The notes under the pieces were generated by a model, which worked only from the letters and a program-made list of their open reading frames with translations, was not told the DNA's origin and searched no databases. DNA of 64,000 bases from Streptomyces sp. NBC_00306 (GTDB taxonomy: Bacteria; Actinomycetota; Actinomycetes; Streptomycetales; Streptomycetaceae). Every line of letters begins with the position of its first letter. The first letter of the stretch is position 1. The translations under genes were made by a program, and so were the position numbers. This document shows positions 43,903 through 52,089 of the stretch, piece after piece. Location: positions 6,572,001 through 6,636,000 of the forward strand of contig NZ_CP108032.1 of NCBI RefSeq assembly GCF_036169555.1. Reading direction: 5' to 3'.

Positions 43903-46248
43903 CTAGCCGCCCGAGGCCCTGCGGCGCCGCATCCACCACGTCAGCCCGCCGCCCGCGACGGCGAGCGCGGCAGCCGCGGCGGCGATCAGGCCGACGGGCG
44001 TGCTGTTGCCGGTGTCGGCGAGGTCGCCGTCCGGGTCCTTGGCCGGCGGAGTGGTGTCACCGCCGGGCGTGGACGGTCCGGGTGCCGGGGTCGACGGGGG
44101 GCCGGTCGGCGTCGGGTCGTCGGGGCCGGTCGGTGTCGGCGTCGGCTTCGGGTCCTCCGGGATGGTTTGCTGATCGGAGGTGCTTCCGCCGAAGTAGGCG
44201 GTCTCACTGTCCTGGTAGGTCACCTCTGACTGGACCGATGTCCTGGTGGTCTTGTCCAGGCCGCGGTGCTGCGTGATGAACTCGGTGCGGGTGATGTTCC
44301 GCTTCGGCGCCTTGGAGAAGTCGACCCCGCCCATGGACAGGATCCACACCTTGCCGTCGTAGACGCGCTCGAACTTGTAGTCACCGTTCTTGAACGAGTG
44401 GACGTACTTGTCGTAGACGGTCTTCTTGTCCCAGTCCTTGTTCTCGCCCCTGAGCGGCCACCGCTTCACATCGTTGCTGTTGATGATCTTGCGGAAGTCG
44501 GTCGGGCTGACCGCGTCCTGGCGGCGGATGTACTCGGCCGCCACCCGCGAGGAGTACACACGGCGCAGATCGACGTACGACGCGTCGTCGTTGACGCGGC
44601 GTTCGAGTTCCGGCTGGATCATCGTGAGGATCAGGTTCTCGGCCTGCTTGGTCTGCGCCTCGGTGAGCTTGCAGTTGCCGGGCGGCACATCGGGTCCGGT
44701 GGGGACCTCCATGTTGACCTTGAGCGGCGCGTCCAGGATGTAGATGCCGCCGTCCTGCTCCCGGATCTTCGCGGGCTTCGGGGTGATCCACTGGCGGATG
44801 ACCGGCAGGCACGGCATGCCTTCCGGGGTACGCGGCGCCTCGCGCCAGAAGCGCTCCCCGCGCTCGTACTTGTCGGGGTTCATCGCATCCGCGTAGTCGT
44901 GCTTGAGAGTCAGGTCCGCCTCCAGCAGGATGCGCCCGGCGTCGGTCTTCGCGAACTCCTTGTCCATGATCACGTCGGGACGGATCGGGTTGAGGTTGAC
45001 CCAGAACTTGTCCGGGGTCAGGGCGAGCCAGGTGAAGAAGGCGTCCGAGGCGAGCTGGAGCTTGGCGTCACCGCCGTAGCCCGGGTTCTCGTCCGGGTTC
45101 TTGACGTAGTCGGCCTTCATCGAATAGTCGAGGCCCTTGCCCTTGACCGGGGTGCCGACGTAGTTGATCTCCAGGGTGGAGAAGTCGATGCCGCCCGGCC
45201 CGCGGTTGAAGTAGCCGCCGCCGTTGTTCTGGTTGTACATCCCCTGCAGCCGGCGGGCTTCTTCGAGCGTCTTCCCCGACCGCAGTGCCTGGTCGATGAT
45301 CGGCCCCCGGCCGCCCTTGAGGGGATCCGGGTTGAAGCGCTTGTCGTAGTTGGTGTAGACGTTCGGCTTCTGTGTGCGCTCGATGGCGTTCGACCGGCGC
45401 TCGTTGACCCCGGCCTGGGTGCGGTCGGTGCCCCGGTCCCGCTTGAGGTCGTCGTCGAACTGCTTGATCTTGGCCTTCGTCGAGTCCTCGGTCCGGGCGC
45501 CGGTGAGGTACCGGAACGTCGACTTCGGCTTCTCCTTGGCGATCTGCCGGTCCGCCTTGAGCTGGTCGCTCTCGATCCTGCCGTTCGACTTCGCCTCGAC
45601 CTTGCGCTCGGTCCGGCGGTTGTGCATGTCGACGACGCGGTAGCGCTTCTCCCCGGTCTCCGGGTCGGTGTACTCGATGACGTCCTGGCACCACCAGTCG
45701 GGACCGACCATGTTGTACTTCTTGACCATGCGGGCCTCGAACGCCTCGCCCCGCGGAGGGTTGCCGTGCGCGCCGATGTAGCGCACGTCGAGGTACCGCT
45801 TGAAGTCCTTGTAGCCCGTCGGGTTGTTGTACTGGCTGTTGTAGCGGGCGTAGATCTCCATGACCTTGTCGGCCGGGTTCTTCGTCCGGTTGAACTTGCG
45901 CTGCCACTTGCGGTAGTTCGTTCCCGCGGCCTCGCGCTGGGCGTCGGTCGGCGGCAGCACCCCGTCATAGGCCTTCGCGGGGTTGTCGTAGGTGTAGTTC
46001 TCGTCGTTCGGCCACGCCTCGTACGGAAGACTGTTCGGCGGCCCGGAGTTGGCGGGCGTCGAGGGAAACTTCTTCTTGAGGAACTTCTCGTCGCACCGGA
46101 TCGGCTTGACGTTGGGCGGCTTCGCGGCGTGCGCCTCGTCGAGTGCGGGCAGGCCCGTCAGGGTCAGGGTTCCCGCGGCGGTGAAGGCGATCGCTAAGCG
46201 CGCCCACACACGCCGATGACGCGCAGGTCGAGGTGTCTGAGTGATCAC
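43903..46248 (-). CDS. Large LAxTG-anchored cell-surface protein of unknown function, TTA codon in signal peptide
   Basis: A 781-aa secreted protein. The signal peptide (basic RHRRVWARL, then a hydrophobic core, AHA cleavage near residue 42) is followed by about 640 residues without a recognised domain, rich in Lys, Asp, Asn and Tyr. Then comes a Pro/Thr/Gly stalk (about 705-740). It ends in LADTG (743-747), a membrane segment and RRRR: a class E sortase signal like that of the long chaplins. Codon 18 is TTA (46197-46195), so translation should depend on bldA. GTG 46248 has GGGAG seven bases upstream. Monocistronic. Confidence 0.82.
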   Translation of the reverse strand: MITQTPRPARHRRVWARLAIAFTAAGTLTLTGLPALDEAHAAKPPNVKPIRCDEKFLKKKFPSTPANSGPPNSLPYEAWPNDENYTYDNPAKAYDGVLPPTDAQREAAGTNYRKWQRKFNRTKNPADKVMEIYARYNSQYNNPTGYKDFKRYLDVRYIGAHGNPPRGEAFEARMVKKYNMVGPDWWCQDVIEYTDPETGEKRYRVVDMHNRRTERKVEAKSNGRIESDQLKADRQIAKEKPKSTFRYLTGARTEDSTKAKIKQFDDDLKRDRGTDRTQAGVNERRSNAIERTQKPNVYTNYDKRFNPDPLKGGRGPIIDQALRSGKTLEEARRLQGMYNQNNGGGYFNRGPGGIDFSTLEINYVGTPVKGKGLDYSMKADYVKNPDENPGYGGDAKLQLASDAFFTWLALTPDKFWVNLNPIRPDVIMDKEFAKTDAGRILLEADLTLKHDYADAMNPDKYERGERFWREAPRTPEGMPCLPVIRQWITPKPAKIREQDGGIYILDAPLKVNMEVPTGPDVPPGNCKLTEAQTKQAENLILTMIQPELERRVNDDASYVDLRRVYSSRVAAEYIRRQDAVSPTDFRKIINSNDVKRWPLRGENKDWDKKTVYDKYVHSFKNGDYKFERVYDGKVWILSMGGVDFSKAPKRNITRTEFITQHRGLDKTTRTSVQSEVTYQDSETAYFGGSTSDQQTIPEDPKPTPTPTGPDDPTPTGPPSTPAPGPSTPGGDTTPPAKDPDGDLADTGNSTPVGLIAAAAAALAVAGGGLTWWMRRRRASGG

Positions 46249-46317
46249 TGGCTTTCTCCCCGTTGGAACCCCCGTTGTCACTGGGAGAGTTGCGCGGCAC
46301 CAAGGGGGCTCCGATGT

Positions 46318-46353
46318 CAACTGGTCCGTGTGCGCCGCCAGTTGTTCACACTA
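46318..46353 (-). promoter_or_regulatory. Inverted repeat and -10-like element upstream of the surface-protein gene
   Basis: CAACTGG (46318-46324) and CCAGTTG (46338-46344) are perfect 7-bp inverted copies separated by 13 bp. On the minus strand TAGTGT (46353-46348) lies just upstream of them and could be a -10 element, which would put the repeat over the start of the transcript. A third CAACTGG occurs further upstream near 46401. A developmental or repressor site is possible. Confidence 0.4.
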
Positions 46354-46431
46354 GGGGTGTGGCGCCCGGGGTTCCCGGGGTTTTGTGCGGCATGTCCCCG
46401 ACAACTGGGCGCTGTTTCGCGATTGTTACGG

Positions 46432-47169
46432 TCAGAACTCGTCGAACTCCCCGAGCTCGCCGATCCAGGTGTCCTCCAGATCGCCGGTGGCCTCTTCGGT
46501 GTGCCGGACGCGGAAGACGGAGAGGGTGCGGCCCTTGCGGAACAGCGGGGCGGTACGCCCCAGAGCGAGCCGGACCAGACCTTCCCAGGCGAACGACCCT
46601 GGGGCGGCGTCGAGTTCGACGTCCTTGCCTGCCAGGTCGTCGGGGGAGATACCGAAGGCGTCGACGATCTCCTGCGGGGTGCCGAGGAGATCCCAGTCCC
46701 CTTCTCCGCTCCACCCGGCGGCGAACAGGCGCGCGCCGCCCGGGTGGTGGATCACATGGGTGCCGTAGGTCATGTTGTGGTCGATCGTCGCCGAGCCGAT
46801 GACGACCGCCCCGGGGAAGCGCTCGGACAGCGCGTCGGCCTGCTCGGCGAGGGGGAAGGTGCCCCCGGTGAACACCAGGGCGGGATCGTTGATCTCGGTC
46901 ACCGTTCCCCAGCACCCGACACCGACCAGATCGAGGTCGGCACGGGTGGCGAAGGGGGGCCGCTCGGTCGCCTCGATCCGGTCGGCCTCCTCCACCACGG
47001 TGCCGATGGTGCCGAAGGCAGCGGCGAACTCCCGTGCCCGCGCCGGGTCATGCGGGGGCAGTGCCTCCTTGCCGACGGGGAAGGGCGGCTCGACGAGGGT
47101 GAGCCTGAACTCGCCGAGCTGAGCGATGGACTGCTCGGGCGGGTACTCCCAGAAGTCGTTGTCGGTCAT
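46432..47169 (-). CDS. Conserved soluble protein of unknown function
   Basis: A 245-aa protein that begins MTDNDFWEYPPEQ. It is acidic and has no signal or membrane segment. Blocks such as GSATIDHNMTYGTHVIHHPGG and WSGEGDWDLLGTPQEIVDAFG look well structured, but I do not recognise a characterised family; similar proteins occur in other streptomycetes. A smaller unknown gene follows 28 bp upstream in sequence order on the same strand (47198-47587), so the two may be co-transcribed. Confidence 0.65.
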   Translation of the reverse strand: MTDNDFWEYPPEQSIAQLGEFRLTLVEPPFPVGKEALPPHDPARAREFAAAFGTIGTVVEEADRIEATERPPFATRADLDLVGVGCWGTVTEINDPALVFTGGTFPLAEQADALSERFPGAVVIGSATIDHNMTYGTHVIHHPGGARLFAAGWSGEGDWDLLGTPQEIVDAFGISPDDLAGKDVELDAAPGSFAWEGLVRLALGRTAPLFRKGRTLSVFRVRHTEEATGDLEDTWIGELGEFDEF

Positions 47170-47197
47170 CGGTTGCCTCCGTGGATATCAGGAAGGA

Positions 47198-47587
47198 TCA
47201 CGGCACGGGCCGTGGGAATCCCGGCCCTTGGGCGGGGTCTCCGGGTTCAGTCTCCAGGGCGTCGGCGCGCCGCGTGAGTTCCGCCGCGACGTCGTCCCGG
47301 TCCGGCCCGTGCAGCCACAGGCTCTCAGCGGCCTCGCGAAGGAGAGCCGGGTCGTCGGGCCGCTGAAGGAGCACGAGTCGATAGGCGAGGTTTCGAACCC
47401 ACACCGGAAGAAGGCCGTCGACCAGCTGCGGGCACAGCTCGCGCAGCATCGCGAGGATCGTCTCCGCCTCGGCGAAGGTCAGCTCCTCGACGAAGCAGTG
47501 CTCGTGATGTTCCCGACCGCATGCCGGAGTCGGTCGGTACTCGTCTCCGTAAAGACACCGGGCGTGCTCGGTCAGGGTGCGGTGCAT
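47198..47587 (-). CDS. Small cysteine/histidine-containing protein of unknown function
   Basis: A 129-aa protein. The N-terminal third holds C11, C23, H27, H28, H30 and C31 (ACGREHHEHCF), a spacing that could bind a metal. The rest is helical with LLREAAESLWLHGPDRDDVAAELTRRADAL (ends LLREAAES and LTRRADAL). It lies between the sirtuin gene (21 bp away, same strand) and the 46432 gene. No function can be assigned. Confidence 0.55.
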   Translation of the reverse strand: MHRTLTEHARCLYGDEYRPTPACGREHHEHCFVEELTFAEAETILAMLRELCPQLVDGLLPVWVRNLAYRLVLLQRPDDPALLREAAESLWLHGPDRDDVAAELTRRADALETEPGDPAQGPGFPRPVP

Positions 47588-47608
47588 GGAGCCGAGCCTA
47601 TGAGGTCG

Positions 47609-48343
47609 TCATCCGCCGGACGGACCCCGGAGAGCCGCGAGGAGCTTCGGCAGCGCCGTGCCGATCGGCTCGCGGACGAGCTCGTCGGCGAGTTCGTCGT
47701 ACGGCGTCGGGTCCGCGTTGACGATCGACAGACGCGCGCCGTGCTCGGCCGCGATCCCCGCGAGCGACGCGGCCGGCTGCACCTGAAGGCTCGTGCCGAC
47801 CGCGACGAAGATCTCGCTCGCCTTGGCGATCGCCATCGCCTCGGACAGCACCTGGGAGTCGAGCCGCTGCCCGAACATCACCGTCGCCGACTTCAGAATC
47901 CCGCCGCACGCCAGGCAGGAAGGATCCTCCTCGCCCGCCTCGACCCGCGCCAGCGCGTCCTCCATCGAGGAGCGCAGATGGCAGCTCGTGCACACCACCG
48001 ACCGTGACGTGCCGTGCAGTTCGAGCACCTTGCGGTCGGGCATCCCTGCCAGCTGGTGCAGCCCGTCCACGTTCTGGGTGACCACCCGGACCGCGAACCC
48101 CGGCCGTTTCTCCAGCTCGGCGACGGCATGGTGCGCGGCGTTGGGGCGTGCGCGCCATGCCGGGCTGTCCCGGCGCATCTGCCAGGCGCGGCGCCGGATG
48201 TCCGGATCGGCCATGTAGTAGTCGTACGTGACGAGCTTCTCGGCCTCCGGATCGCGCCGCCACAGGCCGTTGGGCCCGCGGTAGTCGGGAATGCCGGAGT
48301 CCGTGGAGATCCCGGCGCCGCTGAGAATCGCGACGAGAGTCAT
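47609..48343 (-). CDS. cobB: Sir2-family NAD-dependent protein deacylase
   Basis: A 244-aa sirtuin. NAD-binding [15 protein letters not shown] (residues 9-23), TQNVDGLH (89-96), catalytic His110 in LELHGT and the zinc cysteines Cys118, Cys121, Cys143 and Cys146 are all present. It removes acyl groups from lysines, for example on acetyl-CoA synthetase, and yields O-acyl-ADP-ribose. By neighbourhood (near pssA/psd and the ethylmalonyl-CoA genes) it corresponds to the second streptomycete CobB (SCO6464-like), as I recall. Confidence 0.93.
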   Translation of the reverse strand: MTLVAILSGAGISTDSGIPDYRGPNGLWRRDPEAEKLVTYDYYMADPDIRRRAWQMRRDSPAWRARPNAAHHAVAELEKRPGFAVRVVTQNVDGLHQLAGMPDRKVLELHGTSRSVVCTSCHLRSSMEDALARVEAGEEDPSCLACGGILKSATVMFGQRLDSQVLSEAMAIAKASEIFVAVGTSLQVQPAASLAGIAAEHGARLSIVNADPTPYDELADELVREPIGTALPKLLAALRGPSGG

Positions 48344-48388
48344 ACGGCGAGCCTATGCAGCGGGTCCCGGGACAGCGAACCGGTTTTG

Positions 48389-48450
48389 CCGCGCCGGGGC
48401 GGACACGCCCGACCGCTCGCCGCGCCGGGGCGGATACACCCGACCGTTCG
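48389..48450. repeat. 31-bp tandem duplication between cobB and the NUDIX gene
   Basis: The 31 bases at 48389-48419 are repeated directly at 48420-48450 with three differences, all transitions. The repeat lies in the 129-bp gap upstream of cobB and may affect its promoter. Confidence 0.85.
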
Positions 48451-48472
48451 CCGCCGGCCGCACGGCAGAGCG

Positions 48473-48961
48473 TCAGACTGCCGGCCGGCCGTCCTCCAGT
48501 TCCACCGCACCCGCCCCCGTGGCCAGGACATCGAGCGCGGCCACCACCCGGTGGCCCAGTTCGCCCAGCAGATAGGTGTGGATCTCCTCGCGGCCCACCA
48601 GCCGCCACGACAGCAGCTCCTCCTCCTGGAGCCGGATCGCCTTGAGGCGGGACTCGCTGAGCACCCCGCCGTCGTACACATAGGCGATGATCGGCGGGCG
48701 TCCCGCGCCCGGGACCCAGTCGACCGCGAGCAGCCGCCCCGGCTGCACATCGAGGCCGATCTCCTCCAGCGTCTCCCGGCGGGCCGCCTGCCGGGGCGTC
48801 TCGTTGTCGTCCGACTCGACCGTCCCGCCGGGAAGTGCCCAGCCCTTGCGGTAGTTGGGTTCGACGATCAGCACCCGGCCCTGTTCGTCGAGGAAGAGCG
48901 TGGCGGCGCCGACGAGGACGCGGGGGAGCGAGGCGATGTACGCGGAGTAGTCGGAAGTCAC
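48473..48961 (-). CDS. NUDIX hydrolase
   Basis: A 162-aa NUDIX protein for nucleoside-diphosphate derivatives. The box runs from LPGGTVE (43-49) through RRETLEEIGL (61-70) with catalytic Glu63, Glu66 and Glu67. Between GGTVE and the next conserved Glu (Glu54) there are two extra residues compared with the consensus. The short N-terminus and YDGGVLSESRLKAIRLQEEEL segment (ends YDGGVLSES and RLQEEEL) give no clear substrate; ADP-ribose is attractive given the neighbours but unproven. GTG start at 48961. Confidence 0.85.
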   Translation of the reverse strand: MTSDYSAYIASLPRVLVGAATLFLDEQGRVLIVEPNYRKGWALPGGTVESDDNETPRQAARRETLEEIGLDVQPGRLLAVDWVPGAGRPPIIAYVYDGGVLSESRLKAIRLQEEELLSWRLVGREEIHTYLLGELGHRVVAALDVLATGAGAVELEDGRPAV

Positions 48962-49057
48962 GCAGGAAGCCTAGTGCCGCTCCCGGCACTGGAACGTGAC
49001 GGCGGGCCCTGTCCCTCGGAGCCGCCCCGGGCTCTCGGGCCACCGCGCCGGAGCGCC

Positions 49058-49849
49058 TCAGCTCTTGTCCGCACCGTGCGGGGACCGGTCCCGGCCGACC
49101 CGCTCCGCCAGGAACTCCTCCCAGGTGCGCTTCCCCAGGACGACCCCGTCGAGCGACAGGTTCTCCCCGGCCCGGTAGGCACGGCCGGCCTTCCCCGGGA
49201 TGCGGACCGGCAGCATCGGCCGGCGCCGGCCGCTCGCCCGGAGGTAGCCGCCGAGCAGGTCGGCCATCGTGTGGACCTCGGGACCGGCGAGGTCCGGCAC
49301 CAGGCCGGCCGGGGCGCCGAGCGTCAGTTCCACGAGACGGGCGGCCACCTCGCGGGAGTCGACCGGCTGGAGACGCATGCCCGGAGCGGGGATCACCGGC
49401 AGCTTGGCCATCTTCTCCGCCAGGGTCAGCGCCAGGTCGTGGAACTGCGCGGCCCGCAGCTTCGTCCACGGAATCCCGGACCCTGCCACGGCCTGCTCCG
49501 CGGCCAGCTTCGACCGGAGCCACGCCAGCGGGACCCTGTCCGCCCCGATGACCGAGATGGAGACGAGGTGCCGCACCCCGGCCGCTGACGCCGCCCGCAC
49601 CAGATGGCGGGTGGCCTCGTCGTCACCCTTCGGCCCGCCCGCGAGGTGCAGCACGATCTCGACCCCCTCCACGGCGGCCTCGATGCCCTCGCCCTTGACC
49701 AGATCACCGGTCATGTACTCGACGCCGTCCCCCGGCTCGCGGCCGTGGCGGCTGAACACCCGCACCTCGGGGCCGGCGTCCAGCAGCAGCGGAATCACGT
49801 GCCGGCCCAGGGTGCCCGTACCACCGGTGACGAGAATCGTCGATGCCAT
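49058..49849 (-). CDS. Atypical SDR / NmrA-like NAD(P)-binding protein
   Basis: A 263-aa atypical SDR with Rossmann motif LVTGGTGTLGRHV (residues 5-17), VFSRHGREPG as the NADP-ribose region, VLHLAGGPKGDDEAT, and SKLAAEQAVAGSGIPWT. It resembles NAD(P)H-binding reductases that SigJ/ECF41-type sigma factors commonly control. AGGAG lies just before the ATG. It is divergent from such a sigma factor gene with 104 bp between, which argues that it is the sigma target. Confidence 0.85.
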   Translation of the reverse strand: MASTILVTGGTGTLGRHVIPLLLDAGPEVRVFSRHGREPGDGVEYMTGDLVKGEGIEAAVEGVEIVLHLAGGPKGDDEATRHLVRAASAAGVRHLVSISVIGADRVPLAWLRSKLAAEQAVAGSGIPWTKLRAAQFHDLALTLAEKMAKLPVIPAPGMRLQPVDSREVAARLVELTLGAPAGLVPDLAGPEVHTMADLLGGYLRASGRRRPMLPVRIPGKAGRAYRAGENLSLDGVVLGKRTWEEFLAERVGRDRSPHGADKS

Positions 49850-49953
49850 CTTCTTCTCCTGACGTCGTGGGGGCGGGAAGGCAACTCCCGGGCCCGCTCG
49901 GTAGTTTTCGAGGTTCTGCTTCTCTGACACATGGCGAACGGGGAACGTGACCG

Positions 49954-50838
49954 ATGGACGAGCACGACTTTCTGACCGAGCGGTTCGCGGCCGACCGGAC
50001 ACACCTCGTGGCGGTGGCCTACCGGATGCTCGGCTCGCTGAGCGAGGCCGAGGACGCGGTGCAGGAAGCCTGGCTGCGTGCCCGCCGCGCCGGTACCGAC
50101 GGCGTGGAGAACCTCACCGGCTGGTTGACCACCGTGGTCGCCCGGGTCTGCCTGAACATGCTGCGCTCACGCCAGTCACGGCGTGAGGACCCCCTGGACG
50201 CCGGGGTGCCCGAACCGCCCCTCGGCTCCGAGACCGGCGGTGACCCCGAAGAGGAGGCACTGCTGGCCGACTCGGTCGGGGTCGCCCTGCTGGTGGTCCT
50301 CGACATGCTGACGCCGGCCGAGCGGCTCGCCTTCGTCCTGCACGACATGTTCGCGGTGCCGTTCGACGAGATCGGTCCGATGCTCGAACGCTCGCCGGCC
50401 GCGGTGAGACAGCTCGCGAGCCGGGCACGCCGCCGGATCAAGGGCGGCACCCCGGCGCCCGACGCCGACATGATCCGTCAGCGTGAGGCCGTGGAGGCAT
50501 TCCTGGCGGCCACCCGCGGCGGGAACTTCGACGCGCTGGTGGCGCTGCTCCACCCCGACGTCGTCCTCACCGCCGACCCGTCGGTCATTCCCACCCCCCA
50601 GCCCGTCGTGGTCAGCGGTGCTGCCACCGTCGCGAAGGGCGCGATGGCCGCCACCGGCCGGGCCCGCTTCACCGGACTCGCGCTCCTCGACGGCCGGATC
50701 GGCCTGGCGATGGCACCGCGCGGCCGGCTGTCCCTGGTCCTCGTCTTCACGGTCACCGAGGACGGGATCACGCAGATCGACGTCATCGCGGACCGCGAAC
50801 GGCTGGGCCGGATGGACCTCGCCGTCCTCGACGACTGA
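49954..50838 (+). CDS. SigJ/ECF41-type sigma factor with SnoaL-like C-terminal domain
   Basis: A 294-aa extracytoplasmic-function sigma factor. Region 2 (VAYRMLGSLSEAEDAVQEAWLR) and region 4 (LTPAERLAFVLHDMFAVPFDEI, RSPAAVRQLASRARRRI) are clear; pieces given for length. A C-terminal SnoaL-like domain (about 175-294) replaces an anti-sigma factor in this class. The linker and terminal motifs typical of ECF41 (WLPEP, NPDKL) are degenerate: GVPEPP and DRERLGRM. Regulation is probably built in through that domain. Divergent from an SDR gene. Confidence 0.88.
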   Translation: MDEHDFLTERFAADRTHLVAVAYRMLGSLSEAEDAVQEAWLRARRAGTDGVENLTGWLTTVVARVCLNMLRSRQSRREDPLDAGVPEPPLGSETGGDPEEEALLADSVGVALLVVLDMLTPAERLAFVLHDMFAVPFDEIGPMLERSPAAVRQLASRARRRIKGGTPAPDADMIRQREAVEAFLAATRGGNFDALVALLHPDVVLTADPSVIPTPQPVVVSGAATVAKGAMAATGRARFTGLALLDGRIGLAMAPRGRLSLVLVFTVTEDGITQIDVIADRERLGRMDLAVLDD

Positions 50839-50841
50839 ACG

Positions 50842-51927
50842 TCAGCCGCCGCCGTCTCCCGCCGTCGCGGTCAGCCGGACCGTACGCTCCGCGAGTTCAC
50901 TGATGCGTGAGCCGTCGAACCCGAACACCGCGCTGCGCACCCGGTCCTCCAGCGGCCGTGTCCACTGCGCGGGGATGGCGGCGGCTCCGCACAGCACGCC
51001 CACGACCGAGCCCGCCGTGGCGCCGTTGGAGTCGGTGTCCAGCCCGCCGCGGACGGTGAGGGCGACGGTGCCGCTGAAGTCCCCGGCGCCGTAGAGGAGT
51101 CCGGCCGTGATGACGGCGGCGTTGGGCACGACGTGGATCCAGCCGAGGCCGCCCGTACGGTCCTCCATCTCGGACAGCGTGTCGGACCAGGACGTCCCCG
51201 CGTCGTACAGGGCCGTGGTGTGGCGGACCGTACGGGCCAGTCGGCAGGTCGCCGGGATGCGCTCCAGGGCCGCCTCGATCGCCTCGCGCGGGCGGCTCGC
51301 GGTGAACGCGGCGGCCACCAGGGCGGCGGCCCACATCGATCCGTAGACACCGTTGCCGGTGTGCGACAGGACCGCGTCCCGGCGGGCCAGCGCGGCGGCG
51401 CGGTGCGGATCGCCGGGGGACGTCCAGCCGAAGATGTCCGCGCGGATGAGAGCGCCGATCCACTCCTGGTACGGATTGTCGTACGAGGCGGTGAGCGGCG
51501 GCTTGATGCCGTTCGCCAGACTGCGGTACGCGGCCCGCTCGGCGGTGAACGTCTGGAGATACGGCAGCCGCAGCAGCCACAGGTCACCCACCTGCTCGGT
51601 GGTGAAGGCGACCCCGTGGGTCTCCAGCAGATGCAGACCGAGGATCGCGTAGTCGATGTCGTCGTCCCGGCAGCTGCCGTGGATCCGGCCGCGCACGCAC
51701 TCCCGCCACTCCGGGCGCAGCTCGAACTCACCGGGCCCCGCGTCGGGCGGCGGGCCGGGCAGATAGTCCGTGAGCGGCAGGGCACCGGTGCGGCGCAGAT
51801 ACCGGTCGATACGCTCGCGCGTCCAGTGATCGCCACGCTCCACCGGTTTGCCGAGCATGTTCCCCGCGATCCTGCCGAGCCAGCCGCCGAGCGTCCGGTC
51901 GGCGAGCTCCGCATGGTGCAGTCCCAT
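50842..51927 (-). CDS. ADP-ribosylglycohydrolase-family protein
   Basis: A 361-aa DraG/ARH-fold protein. The family layout is visible: an N-terminal GGWLGRIAGNMLGKPVE, then SCRDDDIDYAILGLHLLE for the first metal site, and GGLDTDSNGATAGSVVGVLCG near 290-310 for the second (pieces GGLDTDSNGATAGS and VVGVLCG). It would remove ADP-ribose from protein or small molecules. Its 3' end is three bases from the convergent sigma factor gene. An annotation as a different carbohydrate hydrolase is less likely. Confidence 0.85.
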   Translation of the reverse strand: MGLHHAELADRTLGGWLGRIAGNMLGKPVERGDHWTRERIDRYLRRTGALPLTDYLPGPPPDAGPGEFELRPEWRECVRGRIHGSCRDDDIDYAILGLHLLETHGVAFTTEQVGDLWLLRLPYLQTFTAERAAYRSLANGIKPPLTASYDNPYQEWIGALIRADIFGWTSPGDPHRAAALARRDAVLSHTGNGVYGSMWAAALVAAAFTASRPREAIEAALERIPATCRLARTVRHTTALYDAGTSWSDTLSEMEDRTGGLGWIHVVPNAAVITAGLLYGAGDFSGTVALTVRGGLDTDSNGATAGSVVGVLCGAAAIPAQWTRPLEDRVRSAVFGFDGSRISELAERTVRLTATAGDGGG

Positions 51928-52089
51928 ACGTCCGGTGTACCGAAATGCGTCGCGAAGCGCGCGGTGGTGGGCCGGCCGTTCTGCCTCGTGCGCGGGTTCT
52001 CACGCTTCGTGGTGGGGTGGCACGTCCTGTGACCTGCCGGATAAGGTCGGGGCGGCGCGACTGCCTGTTCGACAGCAAGGGATAGCAGA

